64,000 nucleotides of DNA from CAYUYV01 sp964449455 (GTDB lineage: Bacteria; Pseudomonadota; Alphaproteobacteria; JAJFIK01). The notes below the pieces were generated by a model that was not told where the DNA came from, made no database searches, and saw nothing but the letters and a program-made list of their open reading frames with translations. This document shows, in pieces, positions 1 through 8,500 of this stretch; position 1 is the first letter of the stretch, and every line of letters starts with the position of its first letter. The stretch covers positions 1 to 64,000 of the forward strand of contig CAYUYV010000004.1 in NCBI GenBank assembly GCA_964449455.1. Reading direction: 5' to 3'. The translations under genes and the position numbers were made by a program.

Positions 1-155
1 TAGGCGTGAAGCTGCAAATAGACCCCGTTCATCAGGCGCAGGGGCTTGAACTGGTCTTCCGTCAGCTCGCCCGACAGGCGGCGGGCCACCTGGCCCCGGA
101 ACTGCCGGACCCGCTCGGTGACCATGGTCCGGTCGAATTCATCGTAGCGATACAT
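1..155 (-). CDS. cysI: Nitrite/sulfite reductase, N-terminal fragment (cut by window edge)
   Basis: Only the first 51 codons are present; the gene continues beyond the left edge. The translation begins MYRYDEFDRTMVTERVRQF and includes GELTEDQFKPLRLMNG and YLQLHA. This is the characteristic opening of the alphaproteobacterial siroheme nitrite/sulfite reductase of the CysI family, which reduces sulfite to sulfide in the cytoplasm with siroheme and a 4Fe-4S cluster. The cofactor-binding parts are outside the window, so the substrate (sulfite or nitrite) cannot be settled here. The DUF2849 gene just upstream on the same strand is the usual neighbour of cysI in this group and supports the assimilatory sulfur role. 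Confidence 0.85.
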   Translation of the reverse strand, partial: MYRYDEFDRTMVTERVRQFRGQVARRLSGELTEDQFKPLRLMNGVYLQLHA

Positions 156-267
156 GGGCAATCCTTGCGGTTTTGGCCTTGCCGCTTCTGGACCTGCGGT
201 TCAATCGGCCTTGCGGTTTGAGCCCCTTGATCCTTTGGCCTGGGACGAAAGGGCACAGCGTCTGCCG

Positions 268-579
268 TCAGTCTTCTGCCTGTTTTCCAAGATCAAGGCG
301 CACCGTCGGCCCCAGCGCCCGGATTTTCTCCCGCGCCGAGAGGGCTATGATGGAGCCGTCCTCGGCTTGGGAAACGTCGAAGGGATAAACATCAACCACG
401 ATCAGCCGCTCGATGTCGGCTCGGGCGGCCGCAATCCAGGTGTCGATATCGTCATCGAGCCCGAGGATCTGCGCGTCAGCGAGCTCCAGGCTCCAGCGCC
501 GCATGGACGTGTAATACACCACCTCGCCGTCATCGAGCCGGTTGGCGGTGATGATCTGAGGATGCTTGCGCGGTGCCAT
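268..579 (-). CDS. DUF2849 family protein of the cys cluster
   Basis: A 103-residue cytoplasmic protein starting MAPRKHPQIITANRLDDGEV and ending in a charged tail (LDLGKQAED). The openings ITANRLDDGEVVYYT and the later VVDVYPFDV and ALSAREKIRALGPT fit the DUF2849 family, which accompanies cysI and cysG in alphaproteobacterial sulfate assimilation loci. No biochemical activity is known to me. The ATG at 579 is preferred over an in-frame ATG at 639 because AGGAGG lies seven to eight bases before it and the upstream 20 residues do not resemble the family. It lies 112 bp upstream of the reductase start on the same strand, so co-transcription is likely. Confidence 0.85.
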   Translation of the reverse strand: MAPRKHPQIITANRLDDGEVVYYTSMRRWSLELADAQILGLDDDIDTWIAAARADIERLIVVDVYPFDVSQAEDGSIIALSAREKIRALGPTVRLDLGKQAED

Positions 580-696
580 GGGATCCTCCTGTTGCCGCAG
601 CACTTCGAGGCATGTGGCACCCTTTGTATTCTCCATCAAGGGCTGCGTAAAAAGCCTAGATCACAGTGTTTAAGTGTAAAATTGGCCCGGCTTGTA

Positions 697-1557
697 TCAT
701 TCCAGGCCGTCAAAGGTGCTGTCATGCCAGCCCGCGAGCAGCCGGCGCTCCAGGGCGGCCAGGGCGGCGTAAATCCCCACACCCATCAAGGAGAGGAGGA
801 CCAGGGCGGCAAACATGCGCGGCACCTCCAGCCGGTTGCCAGCCTCCATGATGCGCCAGGCGAGGCCCCCCGACCCGCCGGAGCCGGCGACGAATTCCGC
901 CGTGACAACCGCGATCAGGCTGAGGCCCCCGGCAATCTTCATCCCCGTCAGCAGATAGGGCAGGGCATTGGGCAGGCGCAGGCGGAGCAGGATCTGCCAG
1001 CGATTGGCCCCGTAAAGGTCAAACAGGGCTTTCAAATTGGGATCAACGGAGCGCAGGCCCGTGAGCGCGTTCGCCAAAACCGGAAAAAACGCCACGATGA
1101 AGGCCAGCACCAGGATGGCCAGTTTTGGCCGGTCGATCCCCACCCAGATTACAATGAGCGGTGCGATGGCCACGATGGGGGTGACCTGCAAAATGACCGC
1201 ATAGGGATAAAGAGCCCGCTCCAACAGACGGCTCTGGGCAAAAAGGATCGCGAGGCTCACACCCCCGAAAACGGCGAGAAGGAAGGCGGCGAGCGTCAGC
1301 CAGAGTGTTGTGAGGGCGGCGGCGGCAAGGCCCGGCCCGTGGGTGACGAAAGCGCCGGCCACGGCGCTCGGCGCGGGCAGCACATAGGCAGGAACATCAA
1401 GGGCCCGGACAAGGCCCTCCCAAAGGGCGAGGACCAGGAGGCCAAACAGGGCCGGCACAAAACGCATGAATGCCGGATCGCCATCGCGCGGCGCATCGGC
1501 ATCCGGTTCGGTCTCATGACCAGCGGTGCGGCGGGGCAGGGCAGGCAACAGACTCAT
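697..1557 (-). CDS. ABC transporter permease, NitT/TauT/ThiX type
   Basis: A 286-residue inner-membrane permease with about six hydrophobic segments. The BPD_transp_1 core includes the EAA-like loop near VDPNLKALFDLYGANRWQIL followed by RLRLPNALPYLLTGMKIAGG, which contacts the ATPase. The family includes SsuC, TauC and ThiX; sequence alone does not identify the substrate. It is the last gene of a three-gene importer operon on the minus strand: its ATG overlaps the stop of the ATPase gene. The partner binding protein resembles the NMT1/THI5 group, so a thiamine pyrimidine precursor is one possible cargo; alkanesulfonates or other small molecules remain possible. The first ~30 residues are polar and precede the first membrane segment. 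Confidence 0.88.
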   Translation of the reverse strand: MSLLPALPRRTAGHETEPDADAPRDGDPAFMRFVPALFGLLVLALWEGLVRALDVPAYVLPAPSAVAGAFVTHGPGLAAAALTTLWLTLAAFLLAVFGGVSLAILFAQSRLLERALYPYAVILQVTPIVAIAPLIVIWVGIDRPKLAILVLAFIVAFFPVLANALTGLRSVDPNLKALFDLYGANRWQILLRLRLPNALPYLLTGMKIAGGLSLIAVVTAEFVAGSGGSGGLAWRIMEAGNRLEVPRMFAALVLLSLMGVGIYAALAALERRLLAGWHDSTFDGLE

Positions 1558-2405
1558 GGGGCGGTGCCCTTCTCGACGGCCGCTTTCAGGCTTGAGGAAA
1601 CGCGGGCGACCATGCGCAGGAAATAATCCGTGGTGCGATCGTCCGGATTGCGTGAGCCTTCGGGGGTGACCGGGATTACCTCGTGGATGCGGCCGGGCCG
1701 GGGGCTCATGACCACGATCCGGTCCGACAGATAGACCGCCTCGCTGACCGAATGGGTCACAAAAACAACAGTCATGGCATGGGCCGCGCGAATGGCCAGA
1801 AGATCATCGTTGAGGTCGTTGCGGGTGATCTCGTCCAGGGCGCCGAAGGGCTCGTCCATCAGGATGACGGCCGGATCCGTTACCAGGGCGCGAGCCAGGG
1901 CGGTGCGCATGCGCATGCCCCCGGACAATTGACGGGGAAAGCGGTCCCCAAAACTGGAAAGCCCGACCCGGGCAAGGGCCGCAGTCACCCGGACCTGTTC
2001 ATCCGCTGGCGGATGAGCATCGCCTAAGCGAAAGGGCAATGCCACATTGTCCGTAACACTGGCCCAAGGCATCAGGGTCGGGTCCTGGAAGACAACGCTG
2101 ACCCGTCCCGTGGCGGGGCTTTCCCCGGTGCTGTCCCCCGATGGCGCCAGAGACGGCGCGAGTGACGGCGCGAGTGACGGCGCGAGTGATGGTACGAGGC
2201 CGGGGCGCTCCAGCTCGCCGCCCGTTGGGGCGGAGAGACCCGCAAAGATGCGCAGCAAGGTGCTCTTGCCACATCCGGACGGACCCAACAGGGAAATGAT
2301 CTCTCCGGTGATGATGTCGAGATCGACCCCGTCGAGGGCGAGCGTTCCGTCGCGATATCGTTTGGAAAGACCGCGCGCCCGGATGAGAGGGGCAACCGGC
2401 GTCAC
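1554..2405 (-). CDS. ABC transporter ATP-binding protein with a repeat insertion
   Basis: A 283-residue ATPase that powers the importer encoded with it. Walker A GPSGCGKST is at residues 41-49, the Q-loop VVFQDP near 104-109, the signature LSGGM at 160-164, Walker B ILMDEP at 181-186 and the switch histidine at 218 (FVTHSV). All catalytic elements are intact. Between the Walker A helix and the Q-loop, about 20 extra residues built from the tetrapeptide SLAP repeated four times (residues 73-88) have no counterpart in SsuB/TauB/ThiZ relatives. They come from a 12-bp DNA tandem repeat at 2152-2187. The gene overlaps both neighbours by four bases, indicating translational coupling. Confidence 0.9.
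   Translation of the reverse strand: MTPVAPLIRARGLSKRYRDGTLALDGVDLDIITGEIISLLGPSGCGKSTLLRIFAGLSAPTGGELERPGLVPSLAPSLAPSLAPSLAPSGDSTGESPATGRVSVVFQDPTLMPWASVTDNVALPFRLGDAHPPADEQVRVTAALARVGLSSFGDRFPRQLSGGMRMRTALARALVTDPAVILMDEPFGALDEITRNDLNDDLLAIRAAHAMTVVFVTHSVSEAVYLSDRIVVMSPRPGRIHEVIPVTPEGSRNPDDRTTDYFLRMVARVSSSLKAAVEKGTAP
2152..2187. repeat. Intragenic 12-bp tandem repeat (x3 exact, degenerate flanks)
   Basis: Three exact copies of GACGGCGCGAGT, with degenerate relatives on each side (GATGGCGCCAGA before, GATGGTACGAGG after). On the minus strand it encodes the SLAP tetrapeptide repeat inside the ABC ATPase without breaking the frame. Confidence 0.95.
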
Positions 2406-3466
2406 GGCGTTGCCCCGGCGTCCGATTTCTGGGGCAGGAAATCGAGGGTAAAGGCGTCCTGCCAGGGCAGGTCCTTCTTATAGAGACCCGCATCACTCAT
2501 CAATCCGTAGAACCGCTCCCACCGTGCTTCGGACATGGCGCCAACGACATCAGCCGATCCGTCCTGAGGCCACACAATCCCATAGGCGATGAGCTTTTCC
2601 CTGGCCTGGTCCAGGATGTCCCGTTCCATGTCCGGATTGTCACGTTGGATCAGGTCATGGGCCGGTTCCGGGTTGTCGGACAGATAGCGGCGCCATCCCT
2701 CAATGCTTGCCGCCACGAAGGCCCGGACGATCTCGGGGCGGGTGTCCATGGTCTCCTGGCGGGTCATCACCATGGTGGCGTAGCTGGGATACCCGTAGTC
2801 CGCCAGCAGATAGACCTCCGGAGCAGCGCCCAGTTCCCGCTCGATGATAAAAGGTTCGGAGGTGATGTACCCCTGCTGGATGGCCCGGGAGTCCACCAAA
2901 AAGGGTGCCACGGAAGAGGTATATTTGCGGATCTGCTTGTCCGTGAACCCATAATCGGCCACAAGCCAGGGCCACCAGGTGGTTCGCGTCGCATCCGAAA
3001 TCATGACCGGCTTACCCTGGATGTCCGCGAGTGTGTTCACATCCTCGCGCGGATGTGTAATCAAGACTTGCGGGTCTTTCTGGAATGCCGCCATCACAGC
3101 CCGGGCCGGCACACCAGCACGGACCAGATTAAGTGGAATGAAGCTGTTCGAGCCCATGGCGAAGTCCACCGCACCGGCCGCCAGCAATTGAGGAATGTTG
3201 ATTGAGGCGCCGCCGGGACGAATGTCGACCTGCAGGCCGCCCGCTTCGTAAAGGCCGAGCGCCTTGGCCATGTAGAACCCGCCATGTTCAGCCTGCGCCA
3301 CCCAGTCCGTCGCAAATGTGACCCGGGTGAGGGACCCTTTCGGATCGGTGCGGTTTGTGCCGCGTCCCTCCGAGCTGGGCTCGCTACAGGCGGACAGTCC
3401 GACGCTGAGACCGAAGACAAGACACAGGGCGCTAAGGAAACGGAACAGGATCGCAGGACAAAGCAT
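2402..3466 (-). CDS. ABC transporter substrate-binding lipoprotein, NMT1/THI5-like
   Basis: A 354-residue periplasmic binding protein. The signal peptide ends in a lipobox (GLSAC, lipidated Cys at residue 27), so it should be anchored in the membrane. FATDWVAQAEHGGFYMAKALGLY and VDIRPGGASINIPQLLAAGAVDFAMG are typical of the SsuA/ThiY/NMT1 fold. The ligand is unproven; THI5-like members bind thiamine pyrimidine precursors. The ATG at 3466 is chosen because GGAGGA precedes it and the signal peptide follows at once; the reading frame stays open to 3661 but that extension is not signal-like. It is the first gene of the operon, overlapping the ATPase gene by four bases. I saw no TPP riboswitch upstream. 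Confidence 0.87.
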   Translation of the reverse strand: MLCPAILFRFLSALCLVFGLSVGLSACSEPSSEGRGTNRTDPKGSLTRVTFATDWVAQAEHGGFYMAKALGLYEAGGLQVDIRPGGASINIPQLLAAGAVDFAMGSNSFIPLNLVRAGVPARAVMAAFQKDPQVLITHPREDVNTLADIQGKPVMISDATRTTWWPWLVADYGFTDKQIRKYTSSVAPFLVDSRAIQQGYITSEPFIIERELGAAPEVYLLADYGYPSYATMVMTRQETMDTRPEIVRAFVAASIEGWRRYLSDNPEPAHDLIQRDNPDMERDILDQAREKLIAYGIVWPQDGSADVVGAMSEARWERFYGLMSDAGLYKKDLPWQDAFTLDFLPQKSDAGATP

Positions 3467-3851
3467 TTCCAGGGTCCTCCAGACCAAGCCGTTGGGAAAT
3501 GTATGGGTGCGCCGGACGAGAACGCGCAGGAGAAAGACGATCAAAAAAGATGGTGCGGGACATCGGCATGCCGCACGCGGTGAACAGGGTCTCGTGTCAC
3601 GCACCTCTTGGCGACGGTCCACTCGGCGATGCGACCGTCTAATCGATGAAAACGGGGGCAAACGGGAAAAACAGTGGCCTTATGGATCGGCCCCTTTCAT
3701 CCCTGTGTCACCTGGAGTTTATGGAACCGGCCCGGTCCCTGCAATTGACATTGCCGCGCCGGGCGACCATGGCATGGCCCTTGCACCTGGTCCCGCAGGG
3801 AGACATGACCGACGGGGTGCGTGGGGCCAACGACTGTTGGGAAGTTTGACC
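3467..3851. other. Divergent intergenic region, no gene seen
   Basis: 385 bp between the starts of the importer operon (minus) and the SH3 lipoprotein gene (plus). It must hold both promoters. I looked for a thiamine riboswitch core on the minus strand and did not find one, and I see no strong inverted repeat. Confidence 0.5.
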
Positions 3852-4832
3852 ATGAATGTGATGAGTCACAGTGTTGTATCGGTGATCGGGTCTCGGCTTT
3901 CCCGGGTGCTGGCCCGGGTGCTGGCCCGGGTGCTGGCCCGGGCGCTGGCTCCGATCCACAGATCACCGAAGGCCCCCCGGCTCAATCTTGGCCTTGCCCT
4001 TGCTGCGATCGCTCTTGCGGGCCTGCCGGCCTGTGCCAGCCGAACCACCGCCCCCGTCACCACCGTGGATGCGAACGGCCCGTTCCTGCCGCCCCAAGGG
4101 GCCGGGCTCCAGCCGACCATCGAAGCCCCCTTGCAAGGTGTCGATCCGGGGCTGCGCCTTTCCTTCCAGGATGTCGAGGCCCTGGCCACCGCCACCGGCG
4201 CGGCCGTTATCGAAAGCCAGAACCAGGCTGAGGTGCCCTGGAATGCCATTTCCGGCGTCCGCGGTCTGATCGAAGTCGGGCCGGCCTTTTTTGCAGGCGT
4301 TCAGGACATGCATGGGGATCCCTTGCGCGTGCCCGTGACGCTGGCGAGCGGCTTCCAGATCATCCCGACCCAGGAGCGCGGCGTCACACGCGTTAACGCC
4401 AATTACCGCAATGGGCCAGGGACCGATTATAAGCGTCTCGGTGTCGTGCCCGCCGGATCCCAGCTGAATATTCTGGGTCAGGTCGGGGCTTCAGACTGGG
4501 TCATCGTGGCCCGGGGCACTCAGGGTATCGGCTATATGTTCCGCCCTCTGATTGTGACGTCCGAAGTTGCGCCCTTGAGCTCCGATGCGATGCTCACCCA
4601 GGGCATCACCCTGGACCTGACGGGGGAGCAGCCCCTGCCCGAAGGCTATACAGATGAAGAACTGGACCGCCTGTTGATGGGCGGCGCGGCGCGGCGCCCA
4701 CTGCTCTGCCGGGATCTGCGTCACACGGTTTATGACCAGGGCGGCTCGCCTTTTCGTTGGGCGTCGACGGCGTGCCGGACAAAGCCGCTCACCTGGCGGA
4801 TTATTGATACCGGGGTCTCCCGCCGGTCCTAA
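3852..4832 (+). CDS. SH3-domain lipoprotein
   Basis: A 326-residue exported protein. A hydrophobic stretch (LGLALAAIALAGLPAC) ends in a lipobox with Cys at residue 61. A bacterial SH3-like domain occupies about residues 177-235 (TRVNANYRNGPGTDYKRLG, then GTQGIGYMFRPLI). Such domains often bind peptidoglycan or partner proteins in the periplasm. The n-region before the hydrophobic core is unusually long (about 45 residues) because a 12-bp repeat adds VLAR units at residues 19-34. The start could therefore lie downstream of ATG 3852, for instance at ATG 3861. The C-terminal ~50 residues after GGAARRPLLC are basic and of unknown role. It converges on the penicillin-binding protein gene. Confidence 0.75.
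   Translation: MNVMSHSVVSVIGSRLSRVLARVLARVLARALAPIHRSPKAPRLNLGLALAAIALAGLPACASRTTAPVTTVDANGPFLPPQGAGLQPTIEAPLQGVDPGLRLSFQDVEALATATGAAVIESQNQAEVPWNAISGVRGLIEVGPAFFAGVQDMHGDPLRVPVTLASGFQIIPTQERGVTRVNANYRNGPGTDYKRLGVVPAGSQLNILGQVGASDWVIVARGTQGIGYMFRPLIVTSEVAPLSSDAMLTQGITLDLTGEQPLPEGYTDEELDRLLMGGAARRPLLCRDLRHTVYDQGGSPFRWASTACRTKPLTWRIIDTGVSRRS
3901..3948. repeat. Intragenic 12-bp tandem repeat (x4)
   Basis: Three exact copies of CCCGGGTGCTGG and a fourth with one change (T to C). It codes for repeated VLAR in the signal-peptide n-region of the SH3 lipoprotein and keeps the frame. Confidence 0.95.
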
Positions 4833-4853
4833 GGGCTCGGCGCATCTGATCCA

Positions 4854-6872
4854 TTACTCGTAAAACGGCCACCACCGGGGGCGATTTCGCTCCCGGCGTT
4901 GCATTTTGCGACGCCGGTCGGACCGCCACTCATTTCGTTCCGTGTCCCAATTATTGATGTCGGTGTCGCGAACCCGGTCCAGATCCCGCTTCAAGTGATA
5001 CAGAAAATCTTTCAGTTCCCGGCGCGCAAACTGGTCCGGCTCTGCCGGATACCCGCCCGGCAGCCTGACCGGGCTCTCTCCTTCATGGGCCGCCTCCATG
5101 AAGGCCTTCCAGATGCGGGCCGGTAGGGTCGCGCCGGTCACCTCACGGGTCGGGGAGGCATCATCATTGCCCACCCATACACCGGCAAGACGGCGCCCCG
5201 TATAGCCGATGAACCAGGCATCCCGGAAATCCTGACTGGTGCCGGTCTTGCCGGCGGCCGGGTGACCATCGAATTGCGCGCTGCGTCCAGTCCCTGAATG
5301 GATCACCTGAAAGAGCATGTGGTTCATGTTCTTGGCGACGCCCGGGGCGATCACGCGGCGAGACTGTTGCTGTCCGCGGTCGAACAAAACACTGCCATCG
5401 GGCCTGAGAATGCGGGTCACGATATGGGGCGTCACTTTGCGCCCATTCATGGCGAAGGGCAGATAGGCGCCTGTGAGGTCGAACAGGGTCACTTCCGCTG
5501 TACCAAGTGCAATGGAGCGATGGGGTGGCAGGTCTCCTTCAATACCCAGCCGTTTGGCCGCTTCGATGACCTTGTCCCGGCCCACCGTCTCGGACAAGAA
5601 CACGGCCACGGAGTTGACAGACTGGGCAAGGGCCTGGCGCACGGAAATCCGTCCCCGGAAGGCCCCGCCGTAATTGTCGGGCACCCAATTTCCGACCCGG
5701 ACCGGCTCGTCGAAGACGGGATCGGTGGGCTGGATACCGTCTTCAAGCGCAGCCAGATAGACAAAGGGTTTGAAGGCAGAGCCCGGTTGGCGTTTGGCCT
5801 GGGTCGCCCGGTTGAACTGACTGCGGGAATAGTCTCGCCCACCAACCAGCGCCGTGACCCCGCCCGTGTGATCAAAGGCGACAAGGGCTGCCTCTTGCGC
5901 CTCATGGGCCTCCGCTTCGGCATCCATCACCATACGGACGGCTTTGCTGGCCAGGGTCTGGAGGTCCATATCCAGGACGGTCTCGACGCGCACATCACCT
6001 CCCGGGGAGGGGACAAGGACCTTTGCCTCCTGGATCGCGGCATCGACGAAATGGGCGACGCTCAATCCTCCGGGCCGCCGAACGGCGACTGCCGGATTGG
6101 ACCGGGCGGCCGCTTCCTGCGCCGGGGTGATGAAGGCGAAGCGGCGCATATTCATCAAGACCATGGCGGCGCGGGCGGCGGCCCGGTCAGGATCCGTGGT
6201 CGGGGCATAGCGGGACGGTGCCTTGGGCAGGCCGGCCAGCATGGCCGCTTCCTGGAGAGACACTTCTGTCGCCGGCTTGCCGAAATAATAGCGGGCGGCC
6301 GCGTCGACCCCGTAGGCGCCGGCGCCGAAATAGATCCGGTTGAGATAGAGGCTGAGAATTTCATCCTTGTCCAGATGGCGCTCCAGGCGCACGGCATGGG
6401 CAAATTCGGTGAGCTTGCGGGCGATTGACCGCTCCGGGGACAGAAAGATGGTCTTTGCCACCTGCTGCGTTATGGTACTGCCGCCCTGGACTGTGCGTCC
6501 GGCATAGAGATTAGCGATCAGGGCGCGGAGGAGCCCGCGGGGATCGACGCCATAGTGCTCGTAGAAGCGCTGGTCCTCAATGGCGAGGAACGCCTTTACA
6601 AGATGGTCCGGAAGGTCGGCGACCATGCGCCGTTCGCCATGGAACTCGCCTCTGATGCCAAGGACCTCGCCGCTGCCGTCGACCACCGTGAAGCTGCCTT
6701 CACGCTCCCAGGTCCACAAGGTCTCCCGGTTGATCGGCGGCGCCGTGTAACGCTCAAGGGCCAGGGCCAGAAAGCCTGCCACGAACACACCGACAATCGC
6801 CGCCAACGCCATGAGGCGCAGCAACAGTCGGATGAGCCAGGATCGTATCGCCGCCAGGAAGCCGGAGATCAT
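4854..6872 (-). CDS. Class A penicillin-binding protein (glycosyltransferase/transpeptidase)
   Basis: A 672-residue bifunctional peptidoglycan synthase. One N-terminal membrane anchor (about residues 16-38) is followed by the GT51 transglycosylase domain with catalytic Glu99 in AIEDQRFYEHYGVD and GGSTITQQVAK at 130-140. The transpeptidase domain follows, with SAFK at 365-368 (nucleophile Ser365), SVN at 418-420 and KTG at 542-544. Both activities look intact. It resembles the PBP1A family but is shorter than E. coli PBP1a. The C-terminal ~40 residues (RRRKMQRRERNRPRWWPFYE) are very basic and aromatic, probably disordered. It is transcribed towards the SH3 lipoprotein gene, with 21 bp between the two stops. 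Confidence 0.93.
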   Translation of the reverse strand: MISGFLAAIRSWLIRLLLRLMALAAIVGVFVAGFLALALERYTAPPINRETLWTWEREGSFTVVDGSGEVLGIRGEFHGERRMVADLPDHLVKAFLAIEDQRFYEHYGVDPRGLLRALIANLYAGRTVQGGSTITQQVAKTIFLSPERSIARKLTEFAHAVRLERHLDKDEILSLYLNRIYFGAGAYGVDAAARYYFGKPATEVSLQEAAMLAGLPKAPSRYAPTTDPDRAAARAAMVLMNMRRFAFITPAQEAAARSNPAVAVRRPGGLSVAHFVDAAIQEAKVLVPSPGGDVRVETVLDMDLQTLASKAVRMVMDAEAEAHEAQEAALVAFDHTGGVTALVGGRDYSRSQFNRATQAKRQPGSAFKPFVYLAALEDGIQPTDPVFDEPVRVGNWVPDNYGGAFRGRISVRQALAQSVNSVAVFLSETVGRDKVIEAAKRLGIEGDLPPHRSIALGTAEVTLFDLTGAYLPFAMNGRKVTPHIVTRILRPDGSVLFDRGQQQSRRVIAPGVAKNMNHMLFQVIHSGTGRSAQFDGHPAAGKTGTSQDFRDAWFIGYTGRRLAGVWVGNDDASPTREVTGATLPARIWKAFMEAAHEGESPVRLPGGYPAEPDQFARRELKDFLYHLKRDLDRVRDTDINNWDTERNEWRSDRRRKMQRRERNRPRWWPFYE

Positions 6873-7027
6873 GACGCGCTCTCGTCCTTAATCATTGCGT
6901 CGTGGAGTCTTTCCCCAGACGGGACCCTAGCCTGCCCTGGACCGGAACGAAACAATCCGGCACCGTCGCAGCGCGGTTGGGCGGATTGTGTGGCCGTCCT
7001 GTTCTGTTCCCAGCGAAGAGCCTGATC

Positions 7028-7504
7028 ATGGCGCCATTTTGGAAAACCGTGCCCCTTGAGGCCATGAGCCCACGCCAATGGGAATCCTTGTGCGATGGCT
7101 GCGCCAAATGCTGCCTCGTCAAACTGATTGACGAGGACGCCGACGAGACGGGCGATGGGTCCGATCCAACGCTTTACACAAACGCGGCTTGCCGCCTGCT
7201 CGATCTTCAGACCTGCCGGTGTACGGGCTATTCCAACCGGCTTCGACTGGTCCCGGGGTGCGTTCGATTGACGCCAGAGAGTCTGCCCAGAATTGCCGGG
7301 TGGTTGCCGGCGACCTGCGCCTACCGGCTGGTCTGGGAGGGCAGAGATCTGCCCTGGTGGCACCCTTTGGTGAGCGGCGAAGAGGAGAGCGTCCACCGCT
7401 CCGGGGCATCGCTGCGAGGCGAAATGGTCAGTGAAAAGGATATCCCAGAAGAAAACCTTGAAGACCATATTCTATCAAGAGGACGGATTGACCAATGTCC
7501 TTGA
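7028..7504 (+). CDS. YcgN/UPF0260 family cysteine-cluster protein
   Basis: A 158-residue cytoplasmic protein. The opening APFWKTVPLEAMSPRQWESL followed by CDGCAKCC matches the YcgN/UPF0260 family, whose members carry a CxxCxxCC metal-binding cluster. More cysteines follow at AACRLLDLQTCRCTGYSNR, VPGCVR and ATCAYRL. They suggest binding of zinc or an iron-sulfur cluster. The function is unknown. The ATG at 7028 is chosen by family alignment; the frame is open from 6902 but that leader is not conserved. A divergent gene (penicillin-binding protein) starts 155 bp upstream, so the promoter lies between them. Confidence 0.85.
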   Translation: MAPFWKTVPLEAMSPRQWESLCDGCAKCCLVKLIDEDADETGDGSDPTLYTNAACRLLDLQTCRCTGYSNRLRLVPGCVRLTPESLPRIAGWLPATCAYRLVWEGRDLPWWHPLVSGEEESVHRSGASLRGEMVSEKDIPEENLEDHILSRGRIDQCP

Positions 7505-7723
7505 GAGTAAAAATCACATCATATTACCCGGCGTTTAGGATGAGAAGGCATGGTTCGCCATATTATTGGTTGTGTTCATGTTGCATTGACAGATGAACTT
7601 GGTTTCATCAAAGTCCTGGAAAAGAAAGAAAGTCAGGGTGGCGCGAGGAGATGTCTTAACTGCTCTGGTGGCCGCCGTTGGACAAGACACCAGCACGGCA
7701 AGCAAGGGTGATGTCTCCGACCG

Positions 7724-8284
7724 ATGGACCCCCTGACGTGCCGGAAGCTTCCATCAACTTCACGCAAGAGCGTGGGAACAAAAGGTGGACAGGCGGGCTT
7801 TTTTCCGAGGGTCCCTGAACATTGCCAACGGTTCGAGTTGGAGGTCGCTTTGATCACAAGGGTCAGCCTCATCGAGGCAGCATGGTTCGCTCGACGTCTC
7901 CTCAGACTGTGTCCGGACGGGCAGCCCCAGGAATTGCGCGCCCTGACGCATATGCTGTTGAACCGCCGGCGCATGCTGTGGTCCTGGGAGGAAGAATCGC
8001 TGCCCATGGAGCCGCCATTTCCTATTGTGGCCGAACCAGTGGTCGGCGTACCGCCTATGCTGGCCAGCGGATCACCACCGGCGCGCACCGTCGCCCCGAC
8101 CCGCCATAGCTCCCGCGACAGGGTGTTCTTGAACGCGCTCTTGTCGAGTTATGAAGCGCTGCGCCGCCCTGACAATGATCCCACCAAAGGCGCCCTGAAC
8201 TATCAGCACCACGAGCACCCGCCCTATTGGGACGACCACGCCCGAGCAACCGCGTTGATCGGGCGTTATCTTTTCTATCGTTGA
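7724..8284 (+). CDS. SleB-like cell-wall hydrolase domain protein, probably inactive
   Basis: 186 residues as drawn. The end, DPTKGALNYQHHEHPPYWDD followed by TALIGRYLFYR, closely matches the C-terminal motif of the SleB/Hydrolase_2 family (DPTGGATHYH...PxWA...IGxHxFYR). ALTHMLLNRRR at about 72-82 matches the AVANVVLNR segment. In active members a catalytic glutamate sits in an EARGE motif just before this; here the corresponding stretch is RLLRLCPDGQPQ, without that glutamate. No signal peptide is visible from ATG 7724. A TTG at 7850 with GGAGG five bases upstream is a credible alternative start that would leave just the domain. Frameshift or gene decay is possible. Confidence 0.6.
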   Translation: MDPLTCRKLPSTSRKSVGTKGGQAGFFPRVPEHCQRFELEVALITRVSLIEAAWFARRLLRLCPDGQPQELRALTHMLLNRRRMLWSWEEESLPMEPPFPIVAEPVVGVPPMLASGSPPARTVAPTRHSSRDRVFLNALLSSYEALRRPDNDPTKGALNYQHHEHPPYWDDHARATALIGRYLFYR

Positions 8285-8308
8285 GAGTGCCCCCTCCGCG
8301 CCCCGACC

Positions 8309-8318
8309 GTGACACGAA
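8309..8318. promoter_or_regulatory. Possible operator half-site GTGACACGAA
   Basis: This decamer is the exact reverse complement of TTCGTGTCAC at 8435-8444. Both resemble the arms of the perfect palindrome at 8381-8404. They lie within 200 bp upstream of the CII-like regulator. Confidence 0.4.
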
Positions 8319-8380
8319 TGAGGCGAAATACGGGCTCAACCTGTCCTTCTTGGTGTGTCGTCTCAAAAGAACGATGTCGT

Positions 8381-8404
8381 TTTCGTGACCTAGGGGTCAC
8401 GAAA
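8381..8404. promoter_or_regulatory. Perfect palindrome, probable operator of the CII-like regulator
   Basis: Arms TTTCGTGACC (8381-8390) and GGTCACGAAA (8395-8404) are exact reverse complements with a 4-bp spacer TAGG. The site is 96 bp upstream of the probable GTG start of a helix-turn-helix regulator. Related half-sites occur at 8309 and 8435. The arrangement fits autoregulation, but the binding protein is inferred from position only. Confidence 0.55.
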
Positions 8405-8434
8405 TCCCCCTATGTTTTCATTGGCCATGAACGT

Positions 8435-8444
8435 TTCGTGTCAC
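8435..8444. promoter_or_regulatory. Possible operator half-site TTCGTGTCAC
   Basis: Exact reverse complement of the decamer at 8309-8318, and matches eight of ten bases in the left arm of the central palindrome (TTCGTGACC). Confidence 0.4.
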
Positions 8445-8500
8445 TTGAACGATGGCGTTGGAATGGCACCGGTTGGGGGAGGCAGGAAAGGGCAGGTATC

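Noticed and set aside
154..1626. Long plus-strand open frame of 490 codons
   Set aside because: It runs antisense to DUF2849 and the ABC permease, which have clear homology; it is a GC-rich shadow frame.
3467..3851. TPP riboswitch before the Thi-like importer
   Set aside because: Neither conserved core segment is present on the minus strand.
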